From: Nocardiopsis potens DSM 45234
Lineage (GTDB): Bacteria; Actinomycetota; Actinomycetes; Streptosporangiales; Streptosporangiaceae
Length of the DNA: 64,000 nucleotides
Assembly: GCF_000341105.1 (NCBI RefSeq)
Contig: NZ_ANBB01000025.1
Span: 106,495 to 170,494, forward strand
Direction of reading: 5' to 3'
Each line of letters begins with the position of its first letter. Position 1 is the first letter of the stretch. The notes under the pieces were generated by a model. The model searched no databases. It was given only the letters and a program-made list of their open reading frames with translations, and was not told the origin of the DNA. Shown here piece by piece: positions 16,911-25,452 of the stretch. The position numbers and the translations under genes are program-made.

Positions 16911-18107
16911 ATGCAGGGCATCACGGTGGTCGGCGGCGGGATCGCCGGGCTGGCGGCGGCGATCGAGGCGGCCGAGGGCGGCGCTCGGGTGACGCTGCAC
17001 GAGGCGCACGCCGAACCGGGCGGCCGGGGCAGAGCGATCGGCGGCCCCTACACCGCGCACGAGGGACCGCACGTCTTCTACGCGGACGGCCCGCACTGGA
17101 CCTGGCTGAAGGAGCGCGGCCTCACCGGCCGCCTCGTGCTGCCGCCGCTCCGCGCCGGACTGCACGCCGGCTTCCGGCACCGGGGGCGCTTCACCCGGAT
17201 CCCGCCCGCCGGGTTCCTCCGGATGTCGGCCGACCGGAACCGGACCGCCCCGGTCGACGAGGACTTCCGCACCTGGGCGGGGCGGCACTACGGCGAGCAG
17301 GCGGCCGAGGCCGCGGCGAACGCGGTCGGGGTCGTCACCTACGTCGCCGACACCGGGCGGCTCTCCGCGGCCTACGTGTGGAACCTCTTCGGCCGGATCT
17401 TCGGGCCGAGGGTCCCCGCGGTCCGCTGGACGGCCGGCGGCTGGCAGGCGGTGGTCGACCGGATGGTCCGGCACGCCCGGGACCTCGGGGTGCGCATCGA
17501 GACCGGCTCGCGGGTCACCGAACCGCCGGAGGCCCCGGTGATCGTGGCCACCGAGCTGTCCTCGGCGCGCACCCTGCTCGGCGACGCCTCCCTGGAGTGG
17601 GAGAGCGGGTACTGCGTGCTGCTCGACATCGCGGTCCGCCCCGGCCGGCGGGACTCCTTCGTCATGTTCGACCTGGACGAGGGCGGCTTCCACGAGAGCT
17701 ACTCGATGCAGGACCCGACGGTGAGCCCCGCCGGGGAGTCGCTGTTCCAGCTGGACATGCCGGTGCGCGAGGGGGAGGGGCACGCGGAGGCGCACGCCCG
17801 GCTGCGGCGGCTCGCGGAGACGGCCCTGCCCGGCTGGGAGGAGCGGACCGCCTGGCAGCGGACCGGGACCGCGCGCGGCCGCACCGGCGCGCTCGACCTG
17901 CCCGGCACCACCTGGCGCGACCGCCCGGCCATCGCCCGCGGCGACGGCGTCTTCCTCGCCGGGGACATGGTGGCCGCCCCCGGCATGCGCGGGGAGATCT
18001 CCCTCAACAGCGGCGTCGCCGCCGCCCGGGCCGCGCTGCACGAGCTCGGCCTCAGCGACGCCCCGGGCCCGGCGGCCCGGTTCGGCGCCCGGCCGCTCCG
18101 CCGCTGA
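16911..18107 (+). CDS. FAD-dependent amine oxidase/desaturase-like oxidoreductase
   Basis: 398 residues. The N-terminal Rossmann motif is VVGGGIAGLAAA (residues 6-17) followed by a GGR motif (EPGGRGRAIGG) typical of protoporphyrinogen oxidase, carotenoid desaturase and monoamine oxidase relatives. The C-terminal FAD contact GVFLAGDMVAAPGM is near residue 350. Substrate unknown; no carotenoid or heme genes are nearby. The ATG at 16911 follows GAAGGAG by 8 nt. A hairpin terminator follows the stop. Confidence 0.8.
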   Translation: MQGITVVGGGIAGLAAAIEAAEGGARVTLHEAHAEPGGRGRAIGGPYTAHEGPHVFYADGPHWTWLKERGLTGRLVLPPLRAGLHAGFRHRGRFTRIPPAGFLRMSADRNRTAPVDEDFRTWAGRHYGEQAAEAAANAVGVVTYVADTGRLSAAYVWNLFGRIFGPRVPAVRWTAGGWQAVVDRMVRHARDLGVRIETGSRVTEPPEAPVIVATELSSARTLLGDASLEWESGYCVLLDIAVRPGRRDSFVMFDLDEGGFHESYSMQDPTVSPAGESLFQLDMPVREGEGHAEAHARLRRLAETALPGWEERTAWQRTGTARGRTGALDLPGTTWRDRPAIARGDGVFLAGDMVAAPGMRGEISLNSGVAAARAALHELGLSDAPGPAARFGARPLRR

Positions 18108-18116
18108 CCCGTCCCG

Positions 18117-18153
18117 CCGTCCGGGGGCCCCGCACCGGGGGACACCCGGACGG
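18117..18153 (+). terminator. Hairpin terminator
   Basis: Inverted repeat CCGTCCGGG / CCCGGACGG just after the FAD oxidoreductase stop. Confidence 0.5.
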
Positions 18154-18230
18154 GCCGGGAGGCGGAACCGCCCGGGCCCGGGCGGAGTCCCATCCCGGAG
18201 ACGCCAGGGCGACGTGGGGGAGGAGCACCG

Positions 18231-18512
18231 GTGAACACAGCCGAAGGCCGCTGGGGGATCCTGATCGAGGAGAGCGCCGGCGGTTACCGGGGCCGCATGG
18301 TCAACAACCCGGCGGAGGTGCCGGCGTACCCGACGCGGGACATCGCGCGCCAGGCCGCCTATGCCACGGCCCGGGAGTACATGCCGAGCCACCCTTCCGC
18401 ACCGCGGCAGCGCACCGTCCTGCGCCGCAGCCCGGACGAGTACACGGTGATCGTGAAAGGCATGATCGAGACGCACCACTACCACGTGAGCGTGGTCGAA
18501 CTCCTGTCCTGA
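18231..18512 (+). CDS. Small hypothetical protein
   Basis: 93 residues beginning at GTG 18231 after GGAGGAGCACCG. The sequence is well-behaved and non-repetitive: WGILIEESAGGYRGRMVNNP, TRDIARQAAYATAREYMPS, and a C-terminal TVIVKGMIETHHYHVSVVEL with alternating hydrophobic residues. It has a globular alpha/beta look, no signal peptide and no membrane segment. Composition and frame usage look like a genuine gene; I do not recognise the family. Confidence 0.65.
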   Translation: MNTAEGRWGILIEESAGGYRGRMVNNPAEVPAYPTRDIARQAAYATAREYMPSHPSAPRQRTVLRRSPDEYTVIVKGMIETHHYHVSVVELLS

Positions 18513-18779
18513 CCCGGTGCCGCTCTTCTCAGCCGAGGATCCCGCTCCGCCTCCGCCCCCGATCGTGCGGAACGGTGTCGGAACGCCTCCCCGCCACACC
18601 GTCCGGGCGTGCAGGAGCGCCGCTGCGGTCTGCCGGGGCGGCTTCGCCGGCCCTCTTTCCGGAGGAGGAAAGGCCGAGGTCGAAAAGGAATTCCAGAAAG
18701 GTGGGGAGGGGGCTACCCTGCCTTTCCGGAAACGGGCGGCGGGCGGGCCTCCCCGGAATTCGAGGAGGGCGATGCGGTG

Positions 18780-19682
18780 ATGGCCGAAAGGCATCGGGCC
18801 GACCGGCCGGTCCCGGTTCTGCCGAGGGCCGTCACCGGGGTGCGCGTCGACCACGCCCTCCGCCCCGAACACGGCGGCGACCGGGTCGCCTTCCGCGCCG
18901 ACTTCGAGCCGGTGCCGGGCAGGAAGGGCAAGGGCTTCACGGTCCGGGTGGAGCCCTCCGAGGCCGGCGGAGAGGTGCCCGCGCCGCTGCGCTCCGCGCT
19001 GACCAAGGCGGTCAAGAGGGCCTGGGAGGACGGCGTCCGAGGCGCCCCGGAGTACAGGGCGCTGGTCACGCTGTACGACGTCGAATGGCGCCTGGACGGC
19101 GACCCCGCCGGTGCGCCGGTCCTCGAGGAGGCGGCCGAACTGGTCGCGGCCGAGGTGCTCCGGGTGCTTTTGGAGCATGCGTCTCCGGTCCCGGTGGGCC
19201 GACGGGCCCTGCCCAGGCCGCCGCTCCCGCCTCGGGCGCTGCGCGGCGTCTACGTCCGCTACGTCTTCCAGGGGGCATGTGGTCCGTTCGCGATCACCTG
19301 GGCCGACGTGGAACCGCTGCCCGGCGGTGCCGACGCCGAGGACCTGGTGCTCGTCGATGACCTTCCGGAGGAGGGCGGACCGGACGGCCCGCTTCCCGAG
19401 GAGTACCGGGACGCGTTCTTCGAAGGGGTGCGCCAGGTGCTGGAACGAAAGGGACGCGGCCGTCCGCCCTATGCCCTGAAGGTGGTGCTGCGCGACGCGG
19501 TCCAGCACCTGGTCGACTCCAGCGAGCACGGCTTCCGCATGGCCGGGGTGTACACCGTGCTGGAGGCATTGGCCTGCTTCGAGGAAGGACGTGATCCCCG
19601 CCCGGCCGGCCGCGGTTCCCCCGCTGCCTCCGGCGGCCTGAGAGGGATTCCGCCCATGCCGCGCACCCGCCGCGGGGCCTGA
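18780..19682 (+). CDS. Stand-alone tandem EF-G domain IV-like protein
   Basis: 300 residues with no GTPase domain. Residues 155-268 align by eye with domain IV of elongation factor G: VEPLP..., an LPEEYRDAFFEGVRQVLER helix, then YALKVVLRDAVQHLVDSSEH and GFRMAG, where EF-G has a Y-V-D-V-K-V-T-L strand and HxVDSSExAFxxAG. Residues 21-131 show the same plan in weaker form: TVRVEPSEAGGEVPAPLRSA, LTKAVKRAWEDGV, then RALVTLYDVEWRLDG. The protein is thus two domain IV-like units in tandem followed by a disordered tail. ATG at 18780, with an in-frame GTG at 18777 better spaced from GAGGAGG. Function unknown; a ribosome- or tRNA-mimicking role is only a guess. Confidence 0.7.
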   Translation: MAERHRADRPVPVLPRAVTGVRVDHALRPEHGGDRVAFRADFEPVPGRKGKGFTVRVEPSEAGGEVPAPLRSALTKAVKRAWEDGVRGAPEYRALVTLYDVEWRLDGDPAGAPVLEEAAELVAAEVLRVLLEHASPVPVGRRALPRPPLPPRALRGVYVRYVFQGACGPFAITWADVEPLPGGADAEDLVLVDDLPEEGGPDGPLPEEYRDAFFEGVRQVLERKGRGRPPYALKVVLRDAVQHLVDSSEHGFRMAGVYTVLEALACFEEGRDPRPAGRGSPAASGGLRGIPPMPRTRRGA

Positions 19683-20053
19683 CCAAGTGCCCGGCGGCGT
19701 GCGCCGGTGCGGACTTCCCGCGGCGAAGGCCGAGGCGGCCGAGGGAGCCGACGGCGGAGATCGGCGGAGCCCCGCCTCTCCCGAAGGCCCGCCACACCCC
19801 GCAGCGGTCGCGCCGGTGTCCCTCCGCCCCCTGCCCGGGGCGCTGCCGGTAACGGCCCTGTCCAAGTCCATGTCCATGGTGACCTCCGATCCGGGGTGCG
19901 GACGCGCCCCGGTGCCCGGTTGCTTTCCGTCCCCGCCAGCGTGGCGGCCCGGGGCTCCCGGTTGGGATCGGATTCAAGAGCTGTGGACGGAGACTTGTGG
20001 ACGGAGCCGCGGCATCGGCGTCGGCGCTCGGCCGGGCCGGGCATATCGGCCGG
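19683..20053. other. Intergenic region holding an orphan promoter/leader module
   Basis: About 370 bp between the EF-G-like gene and the XRE regulator gene. Its right half (19875-20004) is the second copy of the module found upstream of the small secreted protein gene. The left half reads like degenerate coding sequence on neither strand; the minus-strand frame starting at the duplicated ATG is low-complexity and runs antisense through real genes. Confidence 0.5.
19875..20004 (-). promoter_or_regulatory. Promoter/leader module with two DnaA-box-like 9-mers (copy 2, orphan)
   Basis: Minus-strand copy of the 11132-11289 module. It has TGTGGACGG 9-mers at 19982 and 19996, CCGATCC, GCCACGCTG, AGCAACCGG and GGATCGGAGGTCACCATG in the same order. 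The complement CCGTCCACA fits the Streptomyces DnaA box. The ATG leads into no believable protein, so the module is an orphan or its gene has been lost. Confidence 0.55.
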
Positions 20054-20671
20054 TCAACCTGGGCGGGGGCCGAGGTGGACCACGCGGACGAAGGCCGCAG
20101 GGGTCTCGCCGGCGGGGGCGTAGGCGTAGTCGCGGTCGCTGGACAGCCGGGCCGAGGCGCCCGCCGGGAGTTCCGCGGTGCCGTCGGCGGTGCGCAGTTC
20201 CAGGGTGCCCGAGGTGACCAGGATGAGCTCCTGGGATCCGGGCGGGTCGGGGCGGGCGTCGTAGCGTTCGCCCGGGAGCAGCGTCCACTCCCACAGCTCG
20301 GGGCCGCCGCTGCCGGCCGCGGCGATGTGCAGCAGGGCCCGGCCGCCCTCCGGGCCGCGCCAGACCTCGACCGGGTCGGCGGAGACCTGGACCGGTGCGT
20401 CGTCCCGGGGAGCGGTGAGCGCGGCGAAGTCGGTGCCCAGAGCCCGCGCGATCTTGTCCACGGTGACCAGGCTGGGGTTGGCGGCGCCCTGCTCGATCAG
20501 GGTCAGCATGCGCCGGCTGATCCCGGCCCGCTCGGCCAGAGCCTGCACGGTCAGTTCCGCCCCGCGCCGGCGGCGGCGCACCTCCGCGCCGATCCGTTCC
20601 AGGAACCGGGCGCCGGGCCCGCCCGCGTCCTGCTCCTCCGGGCCCTGCCCCGCTGCGCCCCGCGTTGACAT
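20054..20671 (-). CDS. XRE-family regulator with C-terminal cupin domain
   Basis: 205 residues. The N-terminal helix-turn-helix is about residues 25-80 (RRGAELTVQALAERAGISRR, then MLTLIEQGAANPSL). The C-terminal cupin_2 barrel contains WEWTLLPGERYDARPDPPGS, QELILVTSGTLELRTADG and LPAGASARL. This architecture is common in regulators of amino acid, polyamine or amine metabolism that bind a small ligand in the cupin. ATG at 20671 follows GGGAGG. It is divergent from an aminotransferase gene, with two 11 bp direct repeats between, so it probably controls that gene and itself. Confidence 0.88.
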   Translation of the reverse strand: MSTRGAAGQGPEEQDAGGPGARFLERIGAEVRRRRRGAELTVQALAERAGISRRMLTLIEQGAANPSLVTVDKIARALGTDFAALTAPRDDAPVQVSADPVEVWRGPEGGRALLHIAAAGSGGPELWEWTLLPGERYDARPDPPGSQELILVTSGTLELRTADGTAELPAGASARLSSDRDYAYAPAGETPAAFVRVVHLGPRPG

Positions 20672-20682
20672 CGCACCTCCCG

Positions 20683-20714
20683 TTATGAGCAATATATTGA
20701 ACATTATGTGCAAT
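20683..20714. promoter_or_regulatory. Candidate operator of the XRE-cupin regulator
   Basis: Direct repeat TTATGAGCAAT (20683-20693) and TTATGTGCAAT (20704-20714), exactly 21 bp or two helical turns apart, in an AT-rich gap between the divergent regulator and aminotransferase genes. Confidence 0.55.
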
Positions 20715-20786
20715 GGGCTTTCGGTGTCGAGTCCGCCGCCCGGGAGCCCGCGACGAGAACGATGACGAACGATGACGGAGCCCGCC

Positions 20787-21923
20787 ATGCCAGCCGCCCG
20801 CTTCACCCCCTTCGAACTGGAGGAGTGGCAGTCCCGCTACGAGACCACGGTCCGCCGCAACCTGGCCGACAGCGGCTGCCACCCGCTCACCCTCGGCGAA
20901 CTGCTCGGCCCGGACCCCGCCGCGGTGGACCGGCTGCTCGCCGCGGACCTCCACTACCCACCGGTCGGCGGCACCGCGGAGCTGCGCGCCCTCATCGCCG
21001 AGCAGCACCGCGCCGACCCGGAGAACGTGCTGGTCACCGTTGGCGCGGCGGAGGCGAACGCGATCACCGCGGCCGCCCTGGTCGGCCCCGGCGACCACGT
21101 CGTGGTGATGGAGCCCGGCTACCGGCAGGTGCGCGGCAGCGTGCTGAACGCCGGCGCCGAGGTGGACGCCCTCCCGCTCGACCCCGACGCGGGATGGCGT
21201 CCCGACCTCGACGAACTCGACCGGGTGCTGCGGCCGGACACCCGGCTGATCGCGGTCGCCAACCCGAACAACCCGACCGGCACCGTCCTCACCGGGCGGG
21301 AGATGGACGCGATCACCGCCGCCGCCGAGCGCGCCGGGGCCTGGATCCTCGCCGACGAGGTCTACCGGGGCACCGAGCGGCTGACCGACGAGGTCACCCC
21401 GAGCTTCTGGGGGCGCTACCCCAGGACGGTCTGCGTGGGCAGCCTGTCCAAGGCGTTCGGCCTGCCCGGCCTGCGGCTGGGGTGGCTGGTCGCCCCGCCC
21501 GAGCTGGTGCAGGAGGCCTGGCGGCGGCACGAGTACGCGGCGATCTCCACCGGGACGCTCTCCATGCACCTGGCCGAGGCGGCCCTGGCCCCGGGGAACC
21601 GGGAGCGCCTGCTCGCCCGCAGCCGAGGCCTGATCCGGGACGGCCACGCCCGGCTCAAGGCCTGGGTCGACGGGTCCGGCGGCCTGCTGTCCATGGTGGA
21701 CCCGCAGGCCACCGCGCTCGGCTTCGTCCGCTACCGGCTGCCGAGGTCCAGCACCGAGGTGGCCCACGCGCTGCGCACCGACGGCGGCGTCCTGGTCGCC
21801 CCGGGCGCCCACTTCGGCGTCGAGCACCACCTCCGGATCACCCACGGCCTCCTCCCCGAGGAACTGGACGACGCCCTGGCCTCGATCGGGCGGGTGCTGG
21901 AGAGCCTCGCCGCGCAGGACTGA
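20787..21923 (+). CDS. PLP-dependent class I/II aminotransferase
   Basis: 378 residues, fold type I. Landmarks are ANPNNPTG (159-165), WILADEVYRG with the PLP-ring aspartate, and the Schiff-base lysine in SLSKAFGLPGLRLGW (about residue 222). A C-terminal arginine (HHLRITHG) would bind the substrate carboxylate. Amino donor unknown; the divergent XRE-cupin gene suggests substrate-responsive control. The ATG at 20787 has GGAG 6-7 nt upstream; an in-frame ATG at 20772 has no ribosome binding site. Repeat copy B begins within a few bases of its stop codon. Confidence 0.87.
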   Translation: MPAARFTPFELEEWQSRYETTVRRNLADSGCHPLTLGELLGPDPAAVDRLLAADLHYPPVGGTAELRALIAEQHRADPENVLVTVGAAEANAITAAALVGPGDHVVVMEPGYRQVRGSVLNAGAEVDALPLDPDAGWRPDLDELDRVLRPDTRLIAVANPNNPTGTVLTGREMDAITAAAERAGAWILADEVYRGTERLTDEVTPSFWGRYPRTVCVGSLSKAFGLPGLRLGWLVAPPELVQEAWRRHEYAAISTGTLSMHLAEAALAPGNRERLLARSRGLIRDGHARLKAWVDGSGGLLSMVDPQATALGFVRYRLPRSSTEVAHALRTDGGVLVAPGAHFGVEHHLRITHGLLPEELDDALASIGRVLESLAAQD

Positions 21924-21930
21924 CCCGGAG

Positions 21931-23220
21931 CGCCCCGCCCCACGGGGCGAGGGTTCAAGCGGGCGGGGAGGGAGACCGGCCGGTCGGTCGGGTGTGGCGC
22001 CCCACGAAGTGAAGGCCAAGACGGGCGGCGACGGCAGCGGTGGGAGCGGGGCGAGGGTGGTCGCCCGGGCGCGGCGCCTCACGGGGCGGGGGTTCAAGCG
22101 GGCGGCGAGGGCGGCGGCGAGGACCGGCCGGTCGGTCCGGTGCGGCAGAGCGGGGCACGGCGGTCGGGGCGGGGGCAGGCGGCGGGTTCGCCGTGCCCGC
22201 GTCGCCCAGGCGGCGTGGCCGGCCGCCCGTGAAACCGCTCCCCCTCCCTGACCTAGGCAAATACGCAGGGTGATGGCGAGGCAGGGCGCCCTGCGCACCG
22301 CGAGAGCACCCCGGTGATTCCCGGGCACGCATCCCGGCCCGGATCGGCCCTCTCGGGGCCCGAAACACCCTGATCGAGCCGGTGTTGGAGGGTTCGAGCC
22401 GCCCGCAAGGCCGCAAAGCAGGGGGCCGGAACCCGGGAAGGGCAGAGGCGGGGGCGGGGTGTCGCTTTTGTCCTGCCGAGAGGGCCCGCCTTGGCCACTC
22501 CGGGTAACCGGAGAGGGGAAACGGGGGCTTCGGGGCTCACTACTCGCTGGTAGATGTAATCGGGGTGCTGCGGAGGTGCGCAGGGCGCCCCTGCCTCCGC
22601 CCGATCCCCGCCGCGAACCGGGCATAGGGGATAAGGTCCCCTGGCGGGCCCGGGCAGGCGGGCCGGCCCGCGCCGCCGGGGCGCCGCCTCCCCTCGCCGG
22701 GAGCACGCGCCGCCCCGGGCCGGTGAACGTGGCGCCCCGCCCCTTCCCGCCTTCGCTGCCTGCTTGAACCCCGGCCCCGCGAGACGCCGCGCCCGGGCGA
22801 CCACCTGCACCCCGCCCCTACCGCTGCCGTCGCCGCTCGTCTTGACCTTCGCTCCGCGAGGCGCCGCGCCCGACCGACCGGCCGGTCCCCCTCCCGCTCT
22901 CGCCGCCCGTCTTAAGCTCGACCCCGTGGGGCGCCGCGCTCGGGTGGGGTGCCCGGCCCTGGCCCTTCCCGTGCCGTCGCCGCCCGGTTGAACCCCGGCC
23001 CTGTTGGGCGCCGCGCCGGACCGACCGGCCGGTCCCCCTCCCGCCGTCGCTGCTCGCCTGAACCGCACCCTCGTGAGGCGCCGCGCTCGGGCGATCACCT
23101 TCGCCTCGCCCCTTCTTTGGCCGTCGCTGCCTGCTTGAACCTTCGCTCCGCGAGGCGCCGCACCCGGGTGAGACGCCCGGCCCCGTCGCCTCCTCCGCCG
23201 CTGCTGCTTGCTCGAAGCCA
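21931..23220 (+). repeat. Foldback-like dispersed repeat, copy B
   Basis: Second copy of the element. The left arm (21931-22240) has GAGGGTTCAAGCGGGCGG-type units; the right arm (about 22740-23215) has the same units inverted (CTGCTTGAACC, GAGGCGCCGC). The core is at 22284-22590. No equivalent of the 71 bp termini of copy C was found, so this copy is truncated or diverged at both ends. It directly abuts the aminotransferase stop. Confidence 0.78.
22284..22590 (+). repeat. Core of repeat element, copy B
   Basis: 307 bp core, bounded by GGGCGCCCTGCGCACC and its complement, with the invariant 31 nt block at 22539-22569. Confidence 0.75.
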
Positions 23221-23497
23221 GGGAAGGGGCGTTCCGCTGTGGGAGTCCGGTGCGCCGGTCGGGCGGTGCGGGGTGGCCCGGGGTCGGAAACGTCCCGATG
23301 CGGCCCGGAACCGGGGCGCCGACCGGGGTGGGCGGCGCGCGGAGACGGCGGGGCGGCCGCTTCGTGCGGTGCCGATTCCTCTACGATGACCTGCACGGCG
23401 CACAAGGCCATGCCCTCGCCGACCGCCGCCGACACCTAGGAGAACCCCCTTCGGGAACGGCGCGACCAGGACCGTCCGACGACCCTGCGGAGCCCCG
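23221..23497. other. Intergenic sequence right of repeat copy B
   Basis: About 275 bp. Apart from a less GC-rich patch around 23370-23400 (CGATTCCTCTACGATGACC) that could be a promoter for the small gene at 23498, I see nothing in it. Confidence 0.35.
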
Positions 23498-23776
23498 ATG
23501 AGGACGCACACCCCGGAATCCTTCACCCGCGCCGTGGTGCGCCGTGAGGCCGAGAAGCGGGGTATCGCCGTCGATTGGTCGGCTCCGGTCCCCGAGGAGG
23601 TCCCCGAAGGGCTCCGGCACGCCGTCTTCAAGGTCGCCGAGCGCGGCTGGTGCGTCTGGGCGACCCTCTCCCCGGACCCGGCGGTCCTCCCCTCCGAACG
23701 CGACTTCCACCCGCTGGACCAGGTCGGCGACGCCTGGGAGGCGGCCGGATGGAACGGCGTCCGGCTGCAGCGCTGA
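23498..23776 (+). CDS. Small hypothetical protein
   Basis: 92 residues, ATG at 23498 with GCGGAG upstream. It reads TPESFTRAVVRREAEKRGI, then VPEGLRHAVFKVAERGWCVWATLSPDP and FHPLDQVGDAWEAAGW. Composition is globular and non-repetitive, with four tryptophans and no signal or membrane segment. I do not recognise the family. It precedes the carboxyltransferase gene by 180 bp. Confidence 0.6.
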   Translation: MRTHTPESFTRAVVRREAEKRGIAVDWSAPVPEEVPEGLRHAVFKVAERGWCVWATLSPDPAVLPSERDFHPLDQVGDAWEAAGWNGVRLQR

Positions 23777-23958
23777 CCCCGGGCGCCGGGCGTCTTGGAG
23801 CGCCGGCTGCCCTGGATGTCGACTGCCCTGGGCATCGGCCGCCCCGGGCACCGGGGCCGGGAACGGCGGGCCCCGCGCGTACCCGGCCGCGGGGCGGCGT
23901 GCGACCCTGGGCGCAGCGGAAGCGGTCCGCCCGATGGACCTGACCCCTGGAGGAAGCC

Positions 23959-25452
23959 GTGGCCGCCAGGTACAGCGCGCGCGAGCTGCTGGACCGGACC
24001 CTGGACGCCGGATCGTTCACCTCCTGGGACACCGCCCCGGTGGACGTGGGGCCGGGCCCGGAATACGCCGCCGAACTGGCGCGCGCCCGGGAGCGCAGCG
24101 GCTGCGACGAGTCGGTGCTGACCGGGGAAGGCCTGCTCCGCGGGCGCCGGGTCGCGGTCCTGGCCTGCGAGTTCTCCTTCCTTGCCGGGTCGATCGGGGT
24201 GGCCGCCGCCGAGCGGCTGACCGCAGCGGTGGAGCGGGCCACCGCCGAGCGCCTTCCCCTGCTGGCCGCGCCTGCATCCGGCGGGACCCGGATGCAGGAG
24301 GGCACCGTCGCCTTCCTGTCCATGGTCAAGATCTCCACCGCGATCACCGCGCACAAGGCGGCCGGCCTGCCCTACCTGGTCTACCTGCGCCACCCCACCA
24401 CCGGCGGGGTGCTGGCCTCGTGGGGGTCGCTGGGCCACGTCACGGTGGCCGAGCCGGGCGCGCTCATCGGCTTCCTCGGCCCGCGCGTCTATGAGGCGCT
24501 GTACGGCAGGCCGTTCCCCGAGGGCGTCCAGCGCGCCGAGAACCTGTACCGGCACGGCCTGGTCGACGCGGTGCTGGCGCCCGAGGAGCTGCCCGGCATC
24601 GCCGAGCGCGCGTTCAACGTGCTGCTCGCCCGGGGAGAGGGCCGCCCCGCACCGCCGTCGGCCCCGGAGCCCGCACCGGAGGGCCCGGTCTGGGACTCGG
24701 TGCTGCGCTCCCGCCGCACCGACCGGCCCGGCGTGCGCAGGCTGCTCCGGACCGCCGCCACCGACGTCGTCCCGCTCAACGGGACCGGCGAGGGCGAGGC
24801 CGACCCCGGCCTGCTGCTGGCGCTGGCCCGGTTCGGCGGCGCGCCATGCGTGCTGCTCGGCCAGGACCGGGCCCGGCAGAGCGCGGAGCACCCGATGGGC
24901 CCGGCCGGGCTGCGAGAGGCCCGGCGCGGCATGCGGCTCGCCGCCGAGCTGGACCTGCCGCTGGTCACCGTCATCGACACCCCGGGGGCGGCGCTGTCCA
25001 AGGAGGCCGAGGAACAGGGCATGGCCGGCCAGATCGCCCGCTGCCTCGCCGAACTCGCCACCCTGGAGGCGCCCACCGTCGCCGTCCTGCTCGGCCAGGG
25101 CGCCGGCGGCGGCGCGCTGGCACTGGCCCCCGCCGACCGGGTGCTGTGCGCGCGGCACGCCTGGCTCTCCCCGCTGCCGCCGGAGGGTGCCAGCGCGATC
25201 GTGCACCGCACCACCGAACGGGCCGGGGAACTGGCCGAGCTGCAGGGCATCGGCTCGGCCGCGCTGCTCGCCGCCGGCGTGGTCGACCGGATCGTCGCCG
25301 AGCGCGGCGACGCGGCCGACGAACCCGAGGCGTTCTGCCTCCGGATGGGCGAGGCGATCGCCCGTGAGCTGGTCGCACTGCCCGCCCTGGGCGCCGCCGA
25401 GCGCCTGGCCGCGCGCACCGCCCGCTACCGGGGCCTGGGCCTGCCGGGCTGA
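23959..25452 (+). CDS. Acyl-CoA carboxylase carboxyltransferase (fused beta/alpha type)
   Basis: 497 residues forming two crotonase-like halves, as in single-chain carboxyltransferase subunits. The N-half has LPLLAAPASGGTRMQEG and TTGGVLASWGSLGHVT. The C-half has PLVTVIDTPGAALSKEAEEQ and LLGQGAGGGALALAPADRVL, with glycine-rich oxyanion holes. It transfers CO2 from biotin to an acyl-CoA. The zinc ribbon found at the start of AccD is absent. No biotin carboxylase or BCCP gene is in the window, so partners must be elsewhere. GTG at 23959 after GGAGG. Acyl-CoA specificity cannot be read from sequence. Confidence 0.83.
   Translation: MAARYSARELLDRTLDAGSFTSWDTAPVDVGPGPEYAAELARARERSGCDESVLTGEGLLRGRRVAVLACEFSFLAGSIGVAAAERLTAAVERATAERLPLLAAPASGGTRMQEGTVAFLSMVKISTAITAHKAAGLPYLVYLRHPTTGGVLASWGSLGHVTVAEPGALIGFLGPRVYEALYGRPFPEGVQRAENLYRHGLVDAVLAPEELPGIAERAFNVLLARGEGRPAPPSAPEPAPEGPVWDSVLRSRRTDRPGVRRLLRTAATDVVPLNGTGEGEADPGLLLALARFGGAPCVLLGQDRARQSAEHPMGPAGLREARRGMRLAAELDLPLVTVIDTPGAALSKEAEEQGMAGQIARCLAELATLEAPTVAVLLGQGAGGGALALAPADRVLCARHAWLSPLPPEGASAIVHRTTERAGELAELQGIGSAALLAAGVVDRIVAERGDAADEPEAFCLRMGEAIARELVALPALGAAERLAARTARYRGLGLPG

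Noticed and set aside
16692..19877. Very long minus-strand frame through the FAD oxidoreductase and EF-G-like genes
   Set aside because: Antisense to genes with clear domains and ribosome binding sites; only its downstream part (the nitroreductase, from 16691) is real.
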